Assembly (NCBI RefSeq): GCF_000312425.1
Contig: NZ_HE997181.1
Coordinates: forward strand, 5,522,435 to 5,586,434
Source of the DNA: Reyranella massiliensis 521
GTDB taxonomy: Bacteria > Pseudomonadota > Alphaproteobacteria > Reyranellales > Reyranellaceae
Length of the DNA stretch: 64,000 nt
Direction of reading: 5' to 3'
Shown here: positions 35,406-43,960 of the stretch, piece after piece
How positions within the stretch are numbered: position 1 is the stretch's first letter
How the letters are laid out: each line of letters begins with the position of its first letter
Notes under the pieces: generated by a model
Database searches by the model: none
What the model was told of the DNA's origin: nothing
Seen by the model: only the letters and a program-made list of their open reading frames with translations
Made by a program: the position numbers and the translations under genes

Positions 35406-35988
35406 GTTCGCCGAGCGCGCGGTCCATGGCGCGTCGTGCTGCTTTTTCGTCTTTCGCCTCCGCGACCCAGAGAGCGGCTTCGTTGGAGGCGCCGGAGAGC
35501 AGGAAGGTGAGAGGCTCGATAGCCAGCGCCGGATCGGGCCGCTCCTCCAGTACCGCGGCAATACCCTCGCGCAGGGAGCGCACGCCATGTGGCGCGTCGA
35601 TTTCGCGCCAACGGTGCCAGCCCAGAACGGCGGGCGCGTCGATCAGGTAGATGCGCCGGACCGCCGGATCGAGACAGGCATCGAGGAAGGCGCGCATGCC
35701 CTCGACCAGCGTTTCCAACGGAGTGCGAGCGGGCACAGCGGTGTCGTCGATCATCGTGGCGATCCCGCGCGCCACCTCTTCGACGACAGCCTCGAAGAGA
35801 TCACGCTTGTCCCTGAAGTGATGATAGAGCGCGCCGCGCGTCACCTTAGCCCGCTTCACGATCTCCTCGGTTGCCGCCGCTTCGTAGCCGGCGGTCGCAA
35901 AGATCGCCCGTGCTTCCTTGAGGAGGGCGGCGCGAGTCGCGGCCAGCCGCTCGGCCTGAGTACGGGACGAGATCCGGGGTCTTGACAT
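35350..35988 (-). CDS. TetR-family transcriptional regulator
   Basis: 212 residues. The N-terminal helix-turn-helix reads LLKEARAIFATAGYEAAATEEIVKRAKVTRGALYHHFRDKRDLFEAV, an unmistakable TetR domain; the rest is a helical ligand domain. The ATG at 35988 has CAGGA 7 bases ahead, and that site lies inside operator half-site 1. It is divergent from a VOC gene and shares the operator region, so it probably represses itself and that gene. Its 3' end overlaps the xdhB 3' end. Confidence 0.93.
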   Translation of the reverse strand: MSRPRISSRTQAERLAATRAALLKEARAIFATAGYEAAATEEIVKRAKVTRGALYHHFRDKRDLFEAVVEEVARGIATMIDDTAVPARTPLETLVEGMRAFLDACLDPAVRRIYLIDAPAVLGWHRWREIDAPHGVRSLREGIAAVLEERPDPALAIEPLTFLLSGASNEAALWVAEAKDEKAARRAMDRALGELIERLFAPSRSPRARARV

Positions 35989-35990
35989 AC

Positions 35991-36032
35991 ATACATCCTG
36001 TATCTAACTTCATGAACATACAGATTGTATGT
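35991..36032. promoter_or_regulatory. Two inverted repeats in the tetR-VOC intergenic region, probable TetR operators
   Basis: Site 2 is perfect: ACATACA-GAT-TGTATGT at 36016-36032. Site 1 is a shorter copy of the same core, ATACA-TCC-TGTAT, at 35991-36003. Centres are 27 bases apart. Site 1 covers the ribosome-binding site of tetR, and site 2 is 24 bases before the VOC start. Shared arms and the same 3-base spacer suggest one regulator binding both. Confidence 0.65.
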
Positions 36033-36055
36033 AAACCGCAACCATGGAGAGAGCA

Positions 36056-36484
36056 ATGCAACTCAACGAGTTTTACACCGTGCTTTGCACCGACGATGTG
36101 GCCGGCACGGTTGCCTTCTGGGAGCACCACTTTGGGCTGCGCCGTGTCTTCGAGAGTGACTGGTATGTCCATCTCGTCGGCGATGGTCAGGCCAGACCCA
36201 ACCTCGCGATCCTTGATTGCCGCCACGAAACCATCCCGGTGGCGTTTCGCGGCAAGAAGGCATCCGGTCTGCTGGTGAACCTCGAAGTCGCCGACGTCGA
36301 TGCCGAGTTTGCGAAAGCACAGGCAGCCGGCCTCAAGATCCATCTCACCCTGCGGGACGAACCTTTCGGCCAGCGGCACTTCATCACCGAAGATCCGAAC
36401 GGCATTGCCATCGACGTCATCAAGCCGATTCCGCCCAGCGCCGAGTACGCCAAGCTCTACGAGGCGGAATCGTTGCCGCGATAA
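36056..36484 (+). CDS. VOC-superfamily (glyoxalase/bleomycin-resistance-like) protein
   Basis: 142 residues from the ATG at 36056, with GGAGAG before it; an ATG at 36044 would add four. One paired beta-alpha-beta-beta-beta module: EFYTVLCTDDVAGTVAFWEHHFGLRRVFESDWYVHL, then LLVNLEVADVDAEFAKAQAAGLKIHL and RHFITEDPNGIAIDVIKPI. Members include dioxygenases, isomerases and resistance proteins that bind drugs. The TetR operator next to it suggests it is induced by a small-molecule ligand. Exact reaction unknown. Confidence 0.88.
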   Translation: MQLNEFYTVLCTDDVAGTVAFWEHHFGLRRVFESDWYVHLVGDGQARPNLAILDCRHETIPVAFRGKKASGLLVNLEVADVDAEFAKAQAAGLKIHLTLRDEPFGQRHFITEDPNGIAIDVIKPIPPSAEYAKLYEAESLPR

Positions 36485-36555
36485 GGCTGCCTGCATCTCG
36501 ACTCCCGCGCCATCGACGATAAGGTGGCGGCCGCTTTTGCAATCGGGAGGTCGAG

Positions 36556-37353
36556 ATGGACGTACGGATGGATGGCCGCGTGGCCGTGATCACCGGGGCG
36601 AGCACAGGGCTCGGCCTCGCCATGGCCAAGGAATTCGCGGCGTCGGGCGCGTCGGTGGCGTTGCTGGCGCGCAAGGCCGACGTGCTCGCCAAGGCCAAGG
36701 CCGAAGTGGCCAAAGCCGCGGGCAAGGCCAACATCAAGATCGAGGCCTATTCGTGCGACGTCTCCAAGGCGGCACCCATCGCCGAGACCTGGAAGAAGAT
36801 CGAGGCCGAGTTCGGCAAGGTCGACATCGTGGTCAACAATGCCGGCATCAGCCACGCCAAGCCGTTCGACACGGTGACCGATGAGGATTGGCAAGGCGAT
36901 CTCGACCTCAAGCTGTTCGCCGCCATCCGCATGATCCGCCATGCGCTGCCCGGCATGCGCGAGCGCAAGTGGGGCCGCATCGTCAACGTGCTGAACATCG
37001 GCGCCAAGGCACCGACGGCCAACTCGACGCCGACCAGCGTCAGCCGCGCGGCGGGCCTGGCGCTCACCAAGGCCCTCTCCCAGGAGAATGCAAAGGACAA
37101 TATCCTCGTGAACGCGATGCTGGTCGGCCTGATCGAGAGCGATCAGTGGGAACGCCGCCACAAGACCGCCGCGGGCGAGGGCAAGACCTACGAGGAGTTC
37201 CTGGCCGGCATGGCCAAGGGCCGTATCCCGATCGGCCGCATGGGCAAGGCCGAGGAATTCGCGCGCATGGCCTGCTTCCTCTGCTCCGACGCCGGCTCCT
37301 TCATCACCGGCGTCGCCATCAACGTCGACGGCGGCGCGAGCCCGGTCGTCTAG
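36556..37353 (+). CDS. SDR-family protein with substituted catalytic motif
   Basis: 265 residues; the ATG follows GGGAGGTCGAG. Rossmann start AVITGASTGLGLAMAKEFAASG and NNAGISHAKPF are normal. The YxxxK active site is not: the corresponding stretch is NSTPTSVSRAAGLALTKAL, giving Thr for Tyr and Arg for Lys. A Ser that would support the site is also missing (VNVLNIGAKAPT). The C-terminal RMGKAEEFARMACFLCSDAGSFITG is typical of the family. This subgroup may be an SDR with different chemistry or a regulatory function. Its stop overlaps the stop of the next, convergent gene by four bases. Confidence 0.85.
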   Translation: MDVRMDGRVAVITGASTGLGLAMAKEFAASGASVALLARKADVLAKAKAEVAKAAGKANIKIEAYSCDVSKAAPIAETWKKIEAEFGKVDIVVNNAGISHAKPFDTVTDEDWQGDLDLKLFAAIRMIRHALPGMRERKWGRIVNVLNIGAKAPTANSTPTSVSRAAGLALTKALSQENAKDNILVNAMLVGLIESDQWERRHKTAAGEGKTYEEFLAGMAKGRIPIGRMGKAEEFARMACFLCSDAGSFITGVAINVDGGASPVV

Positions 37354-38297
37354 GCCGGCGCGACGTTCCAGTCGCGGCGCAGTTTCTCGAGATCCTGCTC
37401 GATCCAATCCCAGACGTTCCAGTCTGGGGCGAAGAGGTCGATGGTCATGTCGTGGCCACGTGCCCAGGCATGCCAGAACTCGTTCGGGTCGAAGCCGCCT
37501 CTGGCCGGCGTGGCGACGTCGTTGAACCTGACGCCGAGATGGCCGTTGAAGATGACCGGCAGGATGTGGCCGGCCATGGGATTGATCGGATGCATCGCCG
37601 CGGTGAAGGTCGAGACCAGGATCTCGCCGCGGTAGCTCGTGTCATAGCCTGAAATGATGTGGGTGGCGTCGTGCGGTGTGGCGAAGCCCGAGTTGAGCGC
37701 GCCCGGGTCGCCGGGGAACGGGTAGCCGTTGTTCTTGTCGAAGTCCCAGAGCGCCTTGCCGAACGTGTTCTGCGGTAGCTTGCCCAGCGCCTCGTAGCGC
37801 GCGACCAGGGCCGGGTCGGCCTTGTCGCCTTTGTAGGGCAGGATCCATTCCACCGGATCGGGACGGGTGCCCCATGGCCCGCTGACGACGCTTTCGGCAT
37901 TGCGCATCGTCATGTCGGCGATCGCCCAGGCCATGTGGCCCGACGCTGCCTCGACCATCTGCGTCAGATAGGCCTCCTCGATGTCGAGCGCCCGCGCATA
38001 GGCCAGTACCGACTTGAGCTTCTCCGGATCGAGTGTGCCGTCGACCATCACCATGATGGCGAGATAGCGCAGTGCCTCGTGCGCCAAATCGCGGTCCTTC
38101 AGCAGCCGGGCCAAATCGGCCGGCTCGACCGCGGGCAAGGCCCCGATATCGGTGAGATCGTATCGGCGCAGCAGGTAACGACCTGCTGCGAGAATGCTCG
38201 CCGTGTCGGCGTGGCTGATGGCGTGACCGCCGGCCAACGCCACCTGGCGCATGGCCCCCAGGATGGCGTCGCTTTCGGGACGGTCGACGGGGCGCAC
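37350..38297 (-). CDS. TerB-like N-terminus fused to a Coq4-motif (HDxxHx11E) domain
   Basis: 315 residues from a GTG, five bases after the thiolase stop. Residues about 1-130 are helical and resemble a TerB/DjlA-type domain: LRYLAIMVMVDGTLDPEKLKSVLAYARALDI. The C-terminal half has HDATH followed by eleven residues and Glu (residues in GFATPHDATHIISGYDTSYRGE), exactly the zinc motif HDxxHx11E known from Coq4, the ubiquinone-biosynthesis scaffold. TM segments are absent. It is probably co-transcribed with the thiolase gene. A role in quinone or lipid-ligand binding is inferred from the motif; the fusion itself is unfamiliar to me. It may instead bind another metal or hydrophobic ligand. Confidence 0.65.
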   Translation of the reverse strand: MRPVDRPESDAILGAMRQVALAGGHAISHADTASILAAGRYLLRRYDLTDIGALPAVEPADLARLLKDRDLAHEALRYLAIMVMVDGTLDPEKLKSVLAYARALDIEEAYLTQMVEAASGHMAWAIADMTMRNAESVVSGPWGTRPDPVEWILPYKGDKADPALVARYEALGKLPQNTFGKALWDFDKNNGYPFPGDPGALNSGFATPHDATHIISGYDTSYRGEILVSTFTAAMHPINPMAGHILPVIFNGHLGVRFNDVATPARGGFDPNEFWHAWARGHDMTIDLFAPDWNVWDWIEQDLEKLRRDWNVAPA

Positions 38298-38302
38298 GCG
38301 GG

Positions 38303-39472
38303 CTAGCGCAGCGGTTCGAGGATGCTCACATAGTTGGCGACGGCTGCGCCGCCCATGTTGAACACGCCGCCGAGCTTGGCCTTCGGCAGCTGCATGCCTT
38401 CCGGCGCCGTTCCCGAGAGCTGCATGGCCGACATCACGTGCATGCTGACGCCCGTCGCGCCGACCGGATGGCCCTTGGCCTTGAGGCCGCCCGAGACGTT
38501 GACCGGCAGCTTGCCGTCGCGCTCGACCCAGCCTTCGTGAATCGCCCGCTCGCCTTCGCCCGGTGCGGTGAGGCCCATCGCTTCGTACTCGATCAGCTCG
38601 GCCGAGGTGAAGCAGTCGTGGCTTTCGACGAAGGAGAGATCGAGCAGGTCGAGATGCGCCGACTTCAATGCCTGCTGCCAGGCGCGCTGCGGGCCTTCGA
38701 ACTTGATGATGTCGCGCTTGCTCATCGGCAGGAAGTCATTGACGTGCTCGGCGGCGCGGAAGGCGATCGCCTGTTTCATCCCCAGCGCGGTGCCGACGTC
38801 GGTCAGCACTACGGCCGCGGCGCCATCGGTGACGGGCGAGCAGTCCGTGCGCTTCAGCGGACCGGCGACGAACGGGTTCTTGTCCGACGGCGTGCGGCAG
38901 AAGTCGTAGGCGAACTCCTTCTGGAAATGCGCGAAGGGATTCTTGGCGCCGTTCTTGTGGGCCTTGACCGCGATCTTGGCGAGCGCGTCCGACTTGTCGC
39001 CGTAGCGCTGGAAGTAGGTCGAGGTGATCTTGCCGAAGATGCCGGCAAAGCCTGCCTCGATGTTCGCTTCCTCGGCGACATACGACGCCTTGATCAGGAC
39101 GTCGCCGGCCTGGGCGGAATTCAGTTCGGTCATCTTCTCGACACCGACTACCAGCACGAAGCGCGCCTTGCCGGCTGCGAGCGTGTTCAGCCCCATGTGG
39201 ATGGCGGCCGATCCGGTGGCGCAGGCATTCTCGACGCGGGTGCTGGGCTTGAAGCGCAGGTCGGGATGGGCCTGCAGCGGCAGCGAGGAGTGGAACTCCT
39301 GGCGCACGAAGCCGCCGTTCATGTTGCCGACGTAGATGACGTCGACGTCCCTGGGCTCGATCCCGGCATGGGCGATGGCGTCGCTCGCGGCCTTTACGAT
39401 CAGCGATTCGCTGGTCTCGCCGTCGAGCTTGCCGAACTTGCCGTGGGACCAACCGACGATACAGGCCGTCAT
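38303..39472 (-). CDS. Thiolase-family acyltransferase (SCP-x type)
   Basis: 389 residues. Active-site Cys in FKPSTRVENACATGSAAIHMG; substrate-binding loops MNGGFVRQEFHSSL and VEKMTELNSAQAGDV; C-terminal VNVSGGLKAKGHPVGATGVSMH contains the catalytic His, and it ends GVFNMGGAAVANYVSILEPL. The C-terminal CxG of classical thiolases is replaced by NMGG, as in sterol-carrier-x-like lipid-transfer thiolases. It catalyses acyl-CoA condensation or cleavage. The TerB-Coq4 gene follows in the same operon. Confidence 0.92.
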   Translation of the reverse strand: MTACIVGWSHGKFGKLDGETSESLIVKAASDAIAHAGIEPRDVDVIYVGNMNGGFVRQEFHSSLPLQAHPDLRFKPSTRVENACATGSAAIHMGLNTLAAGKARFVLVVGVEKMTELNSAQAGDVLIKASYVAEEANIEAGFAGIFGKITSTYFQRYGDKSDALAKIAVKAHKNGAKNPFAHFQKEFAYDFCRTPSDKNPFVAGPLKRTDCSPVTDGAAAVVLTDVGTALGMKQAIAFRAAEHVNDFLPMSKRDIIKFEGPQRAWQQALKSAHLDLLDLSFVESHDCFTSAELIEYEAMGLTAPGEGERAIHEGWVERDGKLPVNVSGGLKAKGHPVGATGVSMHVMSAMQLSGTAPEGMQLPKAKLGGVFNMGGAAVANYVSILEPLR

Positions 39473-39666
39473 GGGAACTCTCCTTTGCTCAGTTGCCGTG
39501 ACCCTAGACGCCGCCTCAAGTCAGGTCGAGGGGCGGCTCGGGATGTCAGGTAAGTGCATATACACTTATATAGCGAAACGGTCTGCGCAAGGAGGTCTTC
39601 GCGACGCCCCATTTTCGCCGCGCGGCGGGTATTGACTGAAGCTCGCATCCGGAGCCCAACTGCAAT

Positions 39667-40053
39667 ATGGCAGACACCAATCCGTCACCCACTCCCCAAC
39701 CGGAACGTCCGGCGGCGCGTTGGCCGTGGATTCTGGGCGGCCTGCTGGGTGGCTTCTTCCTCCTGGCCTTCGGTCTCGGCCTCGGCTGGTACCTTTTCTA
39801 TCGTCCGATCGTGAACGTGGCGGTGCAGCTTCCCGCACCGCCGGCGCCTCCCGCGCCTCCGGGACCCGATGCCGCACAGGTGAAGGCGCTCGAGGATCAG
39901 ATCGAGAAGCAGAAGGCGGCCAACAAGCAGATCGAGGAGCAGATCGCAGTCCTCAAGGATCGTCTGCGCGCCGATGTCTGCACGGCGAAGGACCCGCAAG
40001 GTAAGACGCCACCAGCCTCGACGCCTGTGCCGCCCGGCGGCCAGAAGACGTGA
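39667..40053 (+). CDS. Membrane-anchored coiled-coil protein, unknown function
   Basis: 128 residues, no family recognised. Cytoplasmic Pro-rich start (ADTNPSPTPQPERPAAR), one transmembrane helix (WILGGLLGGFFLLAFGLGLGWYLF), a Pro-rich hinge (PAPPAPPAPPGP) and a coiled coil (AAQVKALEDQIEKQKAANKQ), with one Cys and a Pro-rich tail. It lies 111 bases ahead of the cyo operon on the same strand. An AT-rich upstream stretch (around 39556-39573) may hold its promoter. The layout fits a bitopic scaffold; no role can be given. Confidence 0.7.
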   Translation: MADTNPSPTPQPERPAARWPWILGGLLGGFFLLAFGLGLGWYLFYRPIVNVAVQLPAPPAPPAPPGPDAAQVKALEDQIEKQKAANKQIEEQIAVLKDRLRADVCTAKDPQGKTPPASTPVPPGGQKT

Positions 40054-40164
40054 CGAACCTGCCTGACGAGCAGACCTGACGTCAGATCAGCAAAAGAAAT
40101 CGTTGCTCATCACGAAAGCGAGCTTCAATCTGCTCGGATAGGTTAATAAGCCGAGTGGGGGAGC

Positions 40165-41073
40165 TTGAAGCTCAGGGGAATCAATTGGCGCGGAGCGATG
40201 CTGGCCGTCAGCATGGCTCTGCTGGCCGGTGCATGCGATCTGAAGCGCGCCGCCGTTCTCGATCCCAAGGGGCCGATTGCGCTCGCCGAGCGCGACCTCC
40301 TCTTCGATGCCTTCTGCGTGATGATGATCGTGATCGTCCCGGTCATCATCCTGACCTTGTGGTTCGCCTGGCGTTATCGGGCCTCCAACACCAGCGCACA
40401 GTACACACCGACCTGGTCCAATTCGGTCAAGATCGACGCGTTCGTCTGGTCGATTCCGGCCATTATCGTCATCTCCCTCGGCGTGCTGCTGTGGCGCAGC
40501 ACCTACAAGCTCGATCCTTACCGTCCGATTGAGAATGCCGGTCCGGCGATCGAAGTGCAGGTCGTGGCGCAGGACTGGAAGTGGCTGTTCATCTATCCCG
40601 AACAGGGCATCGCCGTGGTGAACCAGCTCGCTTTCCCGGCGGGGCGGCCGTTGAGCCTGCGGATTACCTCCGACACGGTGATGAACTCCTTCTACGTCCC
40701 GCAGCTCGCCGGCCAGATCTACGCCATGGCCGGCATGCAGACGCGGCTGCAGCTCCTGGCCGACCAGCCCGGCAAGTTCGTCGGCCGTAACAGCCAGTAT
40801 TCGGGCGGCGGCTATTCGGATCAGCATTTCGAGGTGGTGTCGCTAAGTCAGGGCGATTTCGACGCCTGGGTCGCGAAGGCCAAAGAGGCGCCGGGCCGCC
40901 TCGACGCGCAAACCTATCCGGCGCAGGCGGCCAAGAGCCGCGCCGTTCCCATCACCTACTATTCGGCGGTCGAGCCCGGTCTCTACGACCAGATCATCGC
41001 CAAGTACCGGCACAGCGGCCACGCCCATACCCAGAGCCAGGGGCAGGGCACCAACGTTCCGGCCCGGAGATAG
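40165..41073 (+). CDS. cyoA: Cytochrome o ubiquinol oxidase subunit II
   Basis: 302 residues from a TTG after GTGGGGGAGC; an ATG at 40198 would remove the charged n-region of the lipoprotein signal. Lipobox LLAGAC. Two helices (MMIVIVPVIILTLWFAWRYR and FVWSIPAIIVISLGVLLW) precede the periplasmic cupredoxin domain. The CuA ligand cysteines are absent, and SYSGxG-like YSGGGYSDQHFEV matches quinol-type CyoA, so the enzyme uses ubiquinol rather than cytochrome c. First of a cyoABCD operon. Confidence 0.95.
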   Translation: MKLRGINWRGAMLAVSMALLAGACDLKRAAVLDPKGPIALAERDLLFDAFCVMMIVIVPVIILTLWFAWRYRASNTSAQYTPTWSNSVKIDAFVWSIPAIIVISLGVLLWRSTYKLDPYRPIENAGPAIEVQVVAQDWKWLFIYPEQGIAVVNQLAFPAGRPLSLRITSDTVMNSFYVPQLAGQIYAMAGMQTRLQLLADQPGKFVGRNSQYSGGGYSDQHFEVVSLSQGDFDAWVAKAKEAPGRLDAQTYPAQAAKSRAVPITYYSAVEPGLYDQIIAKYRHSGHAHTQSQGQGTNVPARR

Positions 41074-41077
41074 CGGC

Positions 41078-43051
41078 ATGTTCGGCAAACTGACGATCGA
41101 AGCCCTGCCGCTCTACAGCGCGATCGCAGCCGGCGGGGCGGCGGTCACCGTGGGCGGCGCGCTGCTGGTGGCCATCGTGCTGACTTGGCTCAAGGCTTGG
41201 AAGTATCTCTGGAGCGAGTGGCTGACCAGCGTCGACCACAAGCGTATCGGCATCATGTACATCGTGCTGGCGCTGATCATGCTGCTGCGCGGCTTCGTCG
41301 ACGCCATCATGATGCGCGCCCAGCAGGCGATGGCGCTCGATGCCGGCGGCTACCTGCCGCCCGAGCATTTCGACCAGATCTTCAGCTCGCACGGCACGAT
41401 CATGATCTTCTTCATGGCGATGCCGTTCATGACCGGGTTGATCAACCTGATCATGCCGCTGCAGATCGGCACCCGCGACGTGGCATTCCCGTGGCTGAAC
41501 GCGGTCAGCCTGTGGCTGAGCGCGGCGGGCGCGGGCCTCGTCATGGTCTCGCTGGTGATTGGTAAATTCTCGACGGCAGGCTGGACCGGCTACCCGCCCT
41601 ATTCGGGCATCGAGTACAATCCCGGCGTCGGCGTCGATTACTGGATCTGGGCCATCCTGATCAGTGGCGTCGGATCGACGATGTCGGGCATCAACTTCGT
41701 CGTCACGATCCTGAAGCGGCGCGCGCCGGGCATGACCCTGATGCGCATGACACCGTTCACCTGGACCGCGCTCTGCGCCTCTGTGCTGATGGCCTTTGCC
41801 TTCCCAGCTATCACCGTGGCCTGCGGCCTGCTCGCCCTCGACCGCCTCGCCGGCATGCATTTCTTCACGAATGCGCATGGCGGCAACATGATGAACTACG
41901 CCAACCTCTTCTGGATCTGGGGGCATCCGGAGGTCTACATCCTGATCCTGCCTGCGTTCGGCATCTTCTCCGAGGTCGTGTCGACCTTCTCGCGCAAGCG
42001 CCTGTTCGGCTACGAGTCGCTGGTCTATGCCACGGCGGCGATCGCGATCCTGTCCTTCACCGTCTGGCTGCACCATTTCTTCACCATGGGCTCCAGCGCC
42101 AACGTCAACGCCTTCTTCGGCGTGACGACCATGATCATCGCGGTGCCCACGGGCGTGAAGGTCTTCAACTGGCTGCTCACCATGTATCGCGGCCGCATCG
42201 ACTTCCACCCGTCGATGATGTGGAGCATCGGCTTCATCGTGACCTTCGTGATCGGCGGCATGACCGGCGTTCTGCTCGCCATTCCGCCGGCCGACTTCCT
42301 GATGCACAACACGACCTTCCTGGTCGCTCACTTCCACAACATGATCATCCCCGGCGTGCTGTTCGGCTATCTCGCGGGCTACATGTTCTGGTTTCCCAAG
42401 GCCTTCGGGTTCGAGCTCAACCGCGGCTGGGGGCTTGCTTCCTTCTGGTGCTGGCTGATCGGCTTCTACCTGGCCTTCATGCCGCTCTATCTCCTCGGCC
42501 TGAAGGGCATGCCGCGCCGCATGGAGACCTACAATGACCCGACGTGGCAGCCTTACCTGATGGTCGCCGCGCTGGGCGCCGTCGTCGTGCTGTGCGGCAT
42601 CGCGTCGATGGTGATGCAGCTCTACGTCTCAATCCGCGACCGCAAGCTCAACGCGGACCGGACGGGCGATCCGTTCGACGGGCGTACCCTCGAATGGTCG
42701 ACCTCCTCGCCGCCGCCGCCCTACAACTTCGCGGTGATTCCGACGGTCGGCGATCGCGAACCCTTCCTCGAGGCGAAGAAGAACGGCACGGCCTATCGGC
42801 GGCCGGCTTCCTACGCGCCGATCCGCATCCCCTCGAATACGCCGGCGGGCGTGATCCTGGGCGGCTTCGCCTTCGTGCTGGGCTTTGCCGTCGTCTGGCA
42901 TATCTGGTGGCTGGTGATCGTCTCGGCGATCGCGATGTTCGTCACGGTGATTGCTCGCTCGTCCGACGACAATGCCGAGTTCACCCTGTCGGCCGGCGAG
43001 GTGAAGCGCATGGAGGATGAGCGCTTCCGCGAGCTCGGAGGCCGGGCATGA
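41078..43051 (+). CDS. cyoB: Cytochrome o ubiquinol oxidase subunit I
   Basis: 657 residues, heme-copper oxidase core. Haem-b His in FSSHGTIMIFFMAMPF; CuB site with WGHPEVYILILPAFG (His, and the cross-linked Tyr position) and VWLHHFFTMG; K-channel residues in PTGVKVFNW; haem ligands in AHFHNMIIPGVLFG. About 15 helices, like E. coli CyoB. It pumps protons while reducing oxygen to water. The start is four bases after cyoA; the stop overlaps cyoC (ATGA). Confidence 0.97.
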   Translation: MFGKLTIEALPLYSAIAAGGAAVTVGGALLVAIVLTWLKAWKYLWSEWLTSVDHKRIGIMYIVLALIMLLRGFVDAIMMRAQQAMALDAGGYLPPEHFDQIFSSHGTIMIFFMAMPFMTGLINLIMPLQIGTRDVAFPWLNAVSLWLSAAGAGLVMVSLVIGKFSTAGWTGYPPYSGIEYNPGVGVDYWIWAILISGVGSTMSGINFVVTILKRRAPGMTLMRMTPFTWTALCASVLMAFAFPAITVACGLLALDRLAGMHFFTNAHGGNMMNYANLFWIWGHPEVYILILPAFGIFSEVVSTFSRKRLFGYESLVYATAAIAILSFTVWLHHFFTMGSSANVNAFFGVTTMIIAVPTGVKVFNWLLTMYRGRIDFHPSMMWSIGFIVTFVIGGMTGVLLAIPPADFLMHNTTFLVAHFHNMIIPGVLFGYLAGYMFWFPKAFGFELNRGWGLASFWCWLIGFYLAFMPLYLLGLKGMPRRMETYNDPTWQPYLMVAALGAVVVLCGIASMVMQLYVSIRDRKLNADRTGDPFDGRTLEWSTSSPPPPYNFAVIPTVGDREPFLEAKKNGTAYRRPASYAPIRIPSNTPAGVILGGFAFVLGFAVVWHIWWLVIVSAIAMFVTVIARSSDDNAEFTLSAGEVKRMEDERFRELGGRA

Positions 43052-43647
43052 GTGTCGCGCACATGAGCGAGCACGAACGGGAAGAGACCGAAACCCGGGA
43101 GCAGCGCGCCCTCGGTTTCTGGCTCTACCTGATGGGCGATGCCGTGATCTTCGCCCTCCTGTTCGCGACCTACGCGATCATGATCCCCGGCACGGCCGGC
43201 GGGCCGACAGGCAAGGACCTCTTCGACCTGAACAACGCCGCGCTCGAAACGGTGCTGCTGCTGGTCTCCAGCACGACCTTCGGCTTTGCGAGCCTCTCGG
43301 TGCGGACGGGCAATCGCAGCGCGGTGATCGGCTGGCTCGCCGTCACGTTCCTGTTGGGGGCGGGTTTCGTCTTCCTCGAGGTGAGGGAGTTCGCCGGCAT
43401 GATCGCCAAGGGCGCCGGGCCGGATCGCAGCGGTTTCCTCTCGGCCTTCTTCACCCTGGTCGGCACGCACGGCGTCCATGTCACCATGGGCCTGCTGTGG
43501 ATTGTGATCCTGTCGGCCCAGGTGATGCTGAAGGGACTCACTGCGCCCGTGGCCTCGCGGCTCTACCGGCTTGGCCTCTTCTGGCATTTCCTCGATATCG
43601 CCTGGGTCGGGATCTTCTCGATCGTCTATCTGCCGGGACTGCTCTGA
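43048..43647 (+). CDS. cyoC: Cytochrome o ubiquinol oxidase subunit III
   Basis: 199 residues, five helices. Family stretches LGFWLYLMGDAVIFALLFATYA, AFFTLVGTHGVHVTMGLLWI and RLGLFWHFLDIAWVGIFSIVYL (the conserved H-V-x-F/G helix). An N-terminal charged part is typical of CyoC. It overlaps cyoB by four bases and cyoD by one (TGATG). Confidence 0.96.
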   Translation: MSVAHMSEHEREETETREQRALGFWLYLMGDAVIFALLFATYAIMIPGTAGGPTGKDLFDLNNAALETVLLLVSSTTFGFASLSVRTGNRSAVIGWLAVTFLLGAGFVFLEVREFAGMIAKGAGPDRSGFLSAFFTLVGTHGVHVTMGLLWIVILSAQVMLKGLTAPVASRLYRLGLFWHFLDIAWVGIFSIVYLPGLL

Positions 43648-43946
43648 TGGAACGCCATGGGCTCCGCAACTACCTGATCGGCTTTGTGCTCGCCGTCGTT
43701 CTGAGCGTCATCCCGTTCTGGCTGGTCGCCACACACGCGCTGCCGCCGCAACGCACGCTGTTGATCATCGGCATCGCCGCCGTGCTGCAGGTGCTCGTCC
43801 ACCTGCGCTTCTTCCTGCATCTCAATTTCACGACCACGCCCAAGGAGAACCTACTGGCGCTGGTCTTCACCGCACTGCTGATCTTCATCATGGTGGGCGG
43901 CAGCTTCTGGATCATGTTCGATCTGCATCAGCGGATGATGACCTGA
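43647..43946 (+). CDS. cyoD: Cytochrome o ubiquinol oxidase subunit IV
   Basis: 99 residues, three helices (YLIGFVLAVVLSVIPFWLVA, LLIIGIAAVLQVLVHLRFFLHL and LALVFTALLIFIMVGGSFWIMF). The LVHLRFFLHL motif is the CyoD signature. It assists assembly of the oxidase. The ATG overlaps the cyoC stop. No cyoE (haem O synthase) gene follows, so that function must be elsewhere. Confidence 0.95.
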   Translation: MERHGLRNYLIGFVLAVVLSVIPFWLVATHALPPQRTLLIIGIAAVLQVLVHLRFFLHLNFTTTPKENLLALVFTALLIFIMVGGSFWIMFDLHQRMMT

Positions 43947-43960
43947 CCTCTGCGCGGCCC

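Noticed and set aside
39473..39666. Possible small gene in the 194-base gap between the thiolase and the coiled-coil gene
   Set aside because: Open frames here have no ribosome-binding site or coding features. An AT-rich stretch (39556-39573) is more likely a promoter.
40076..40085. Perfect 10-base palindrome CTGACGTCAG before cyoA
   Set aside because: It is short, occurs once and could be chance in GC-rich DNA, so it was not listed as an operator.
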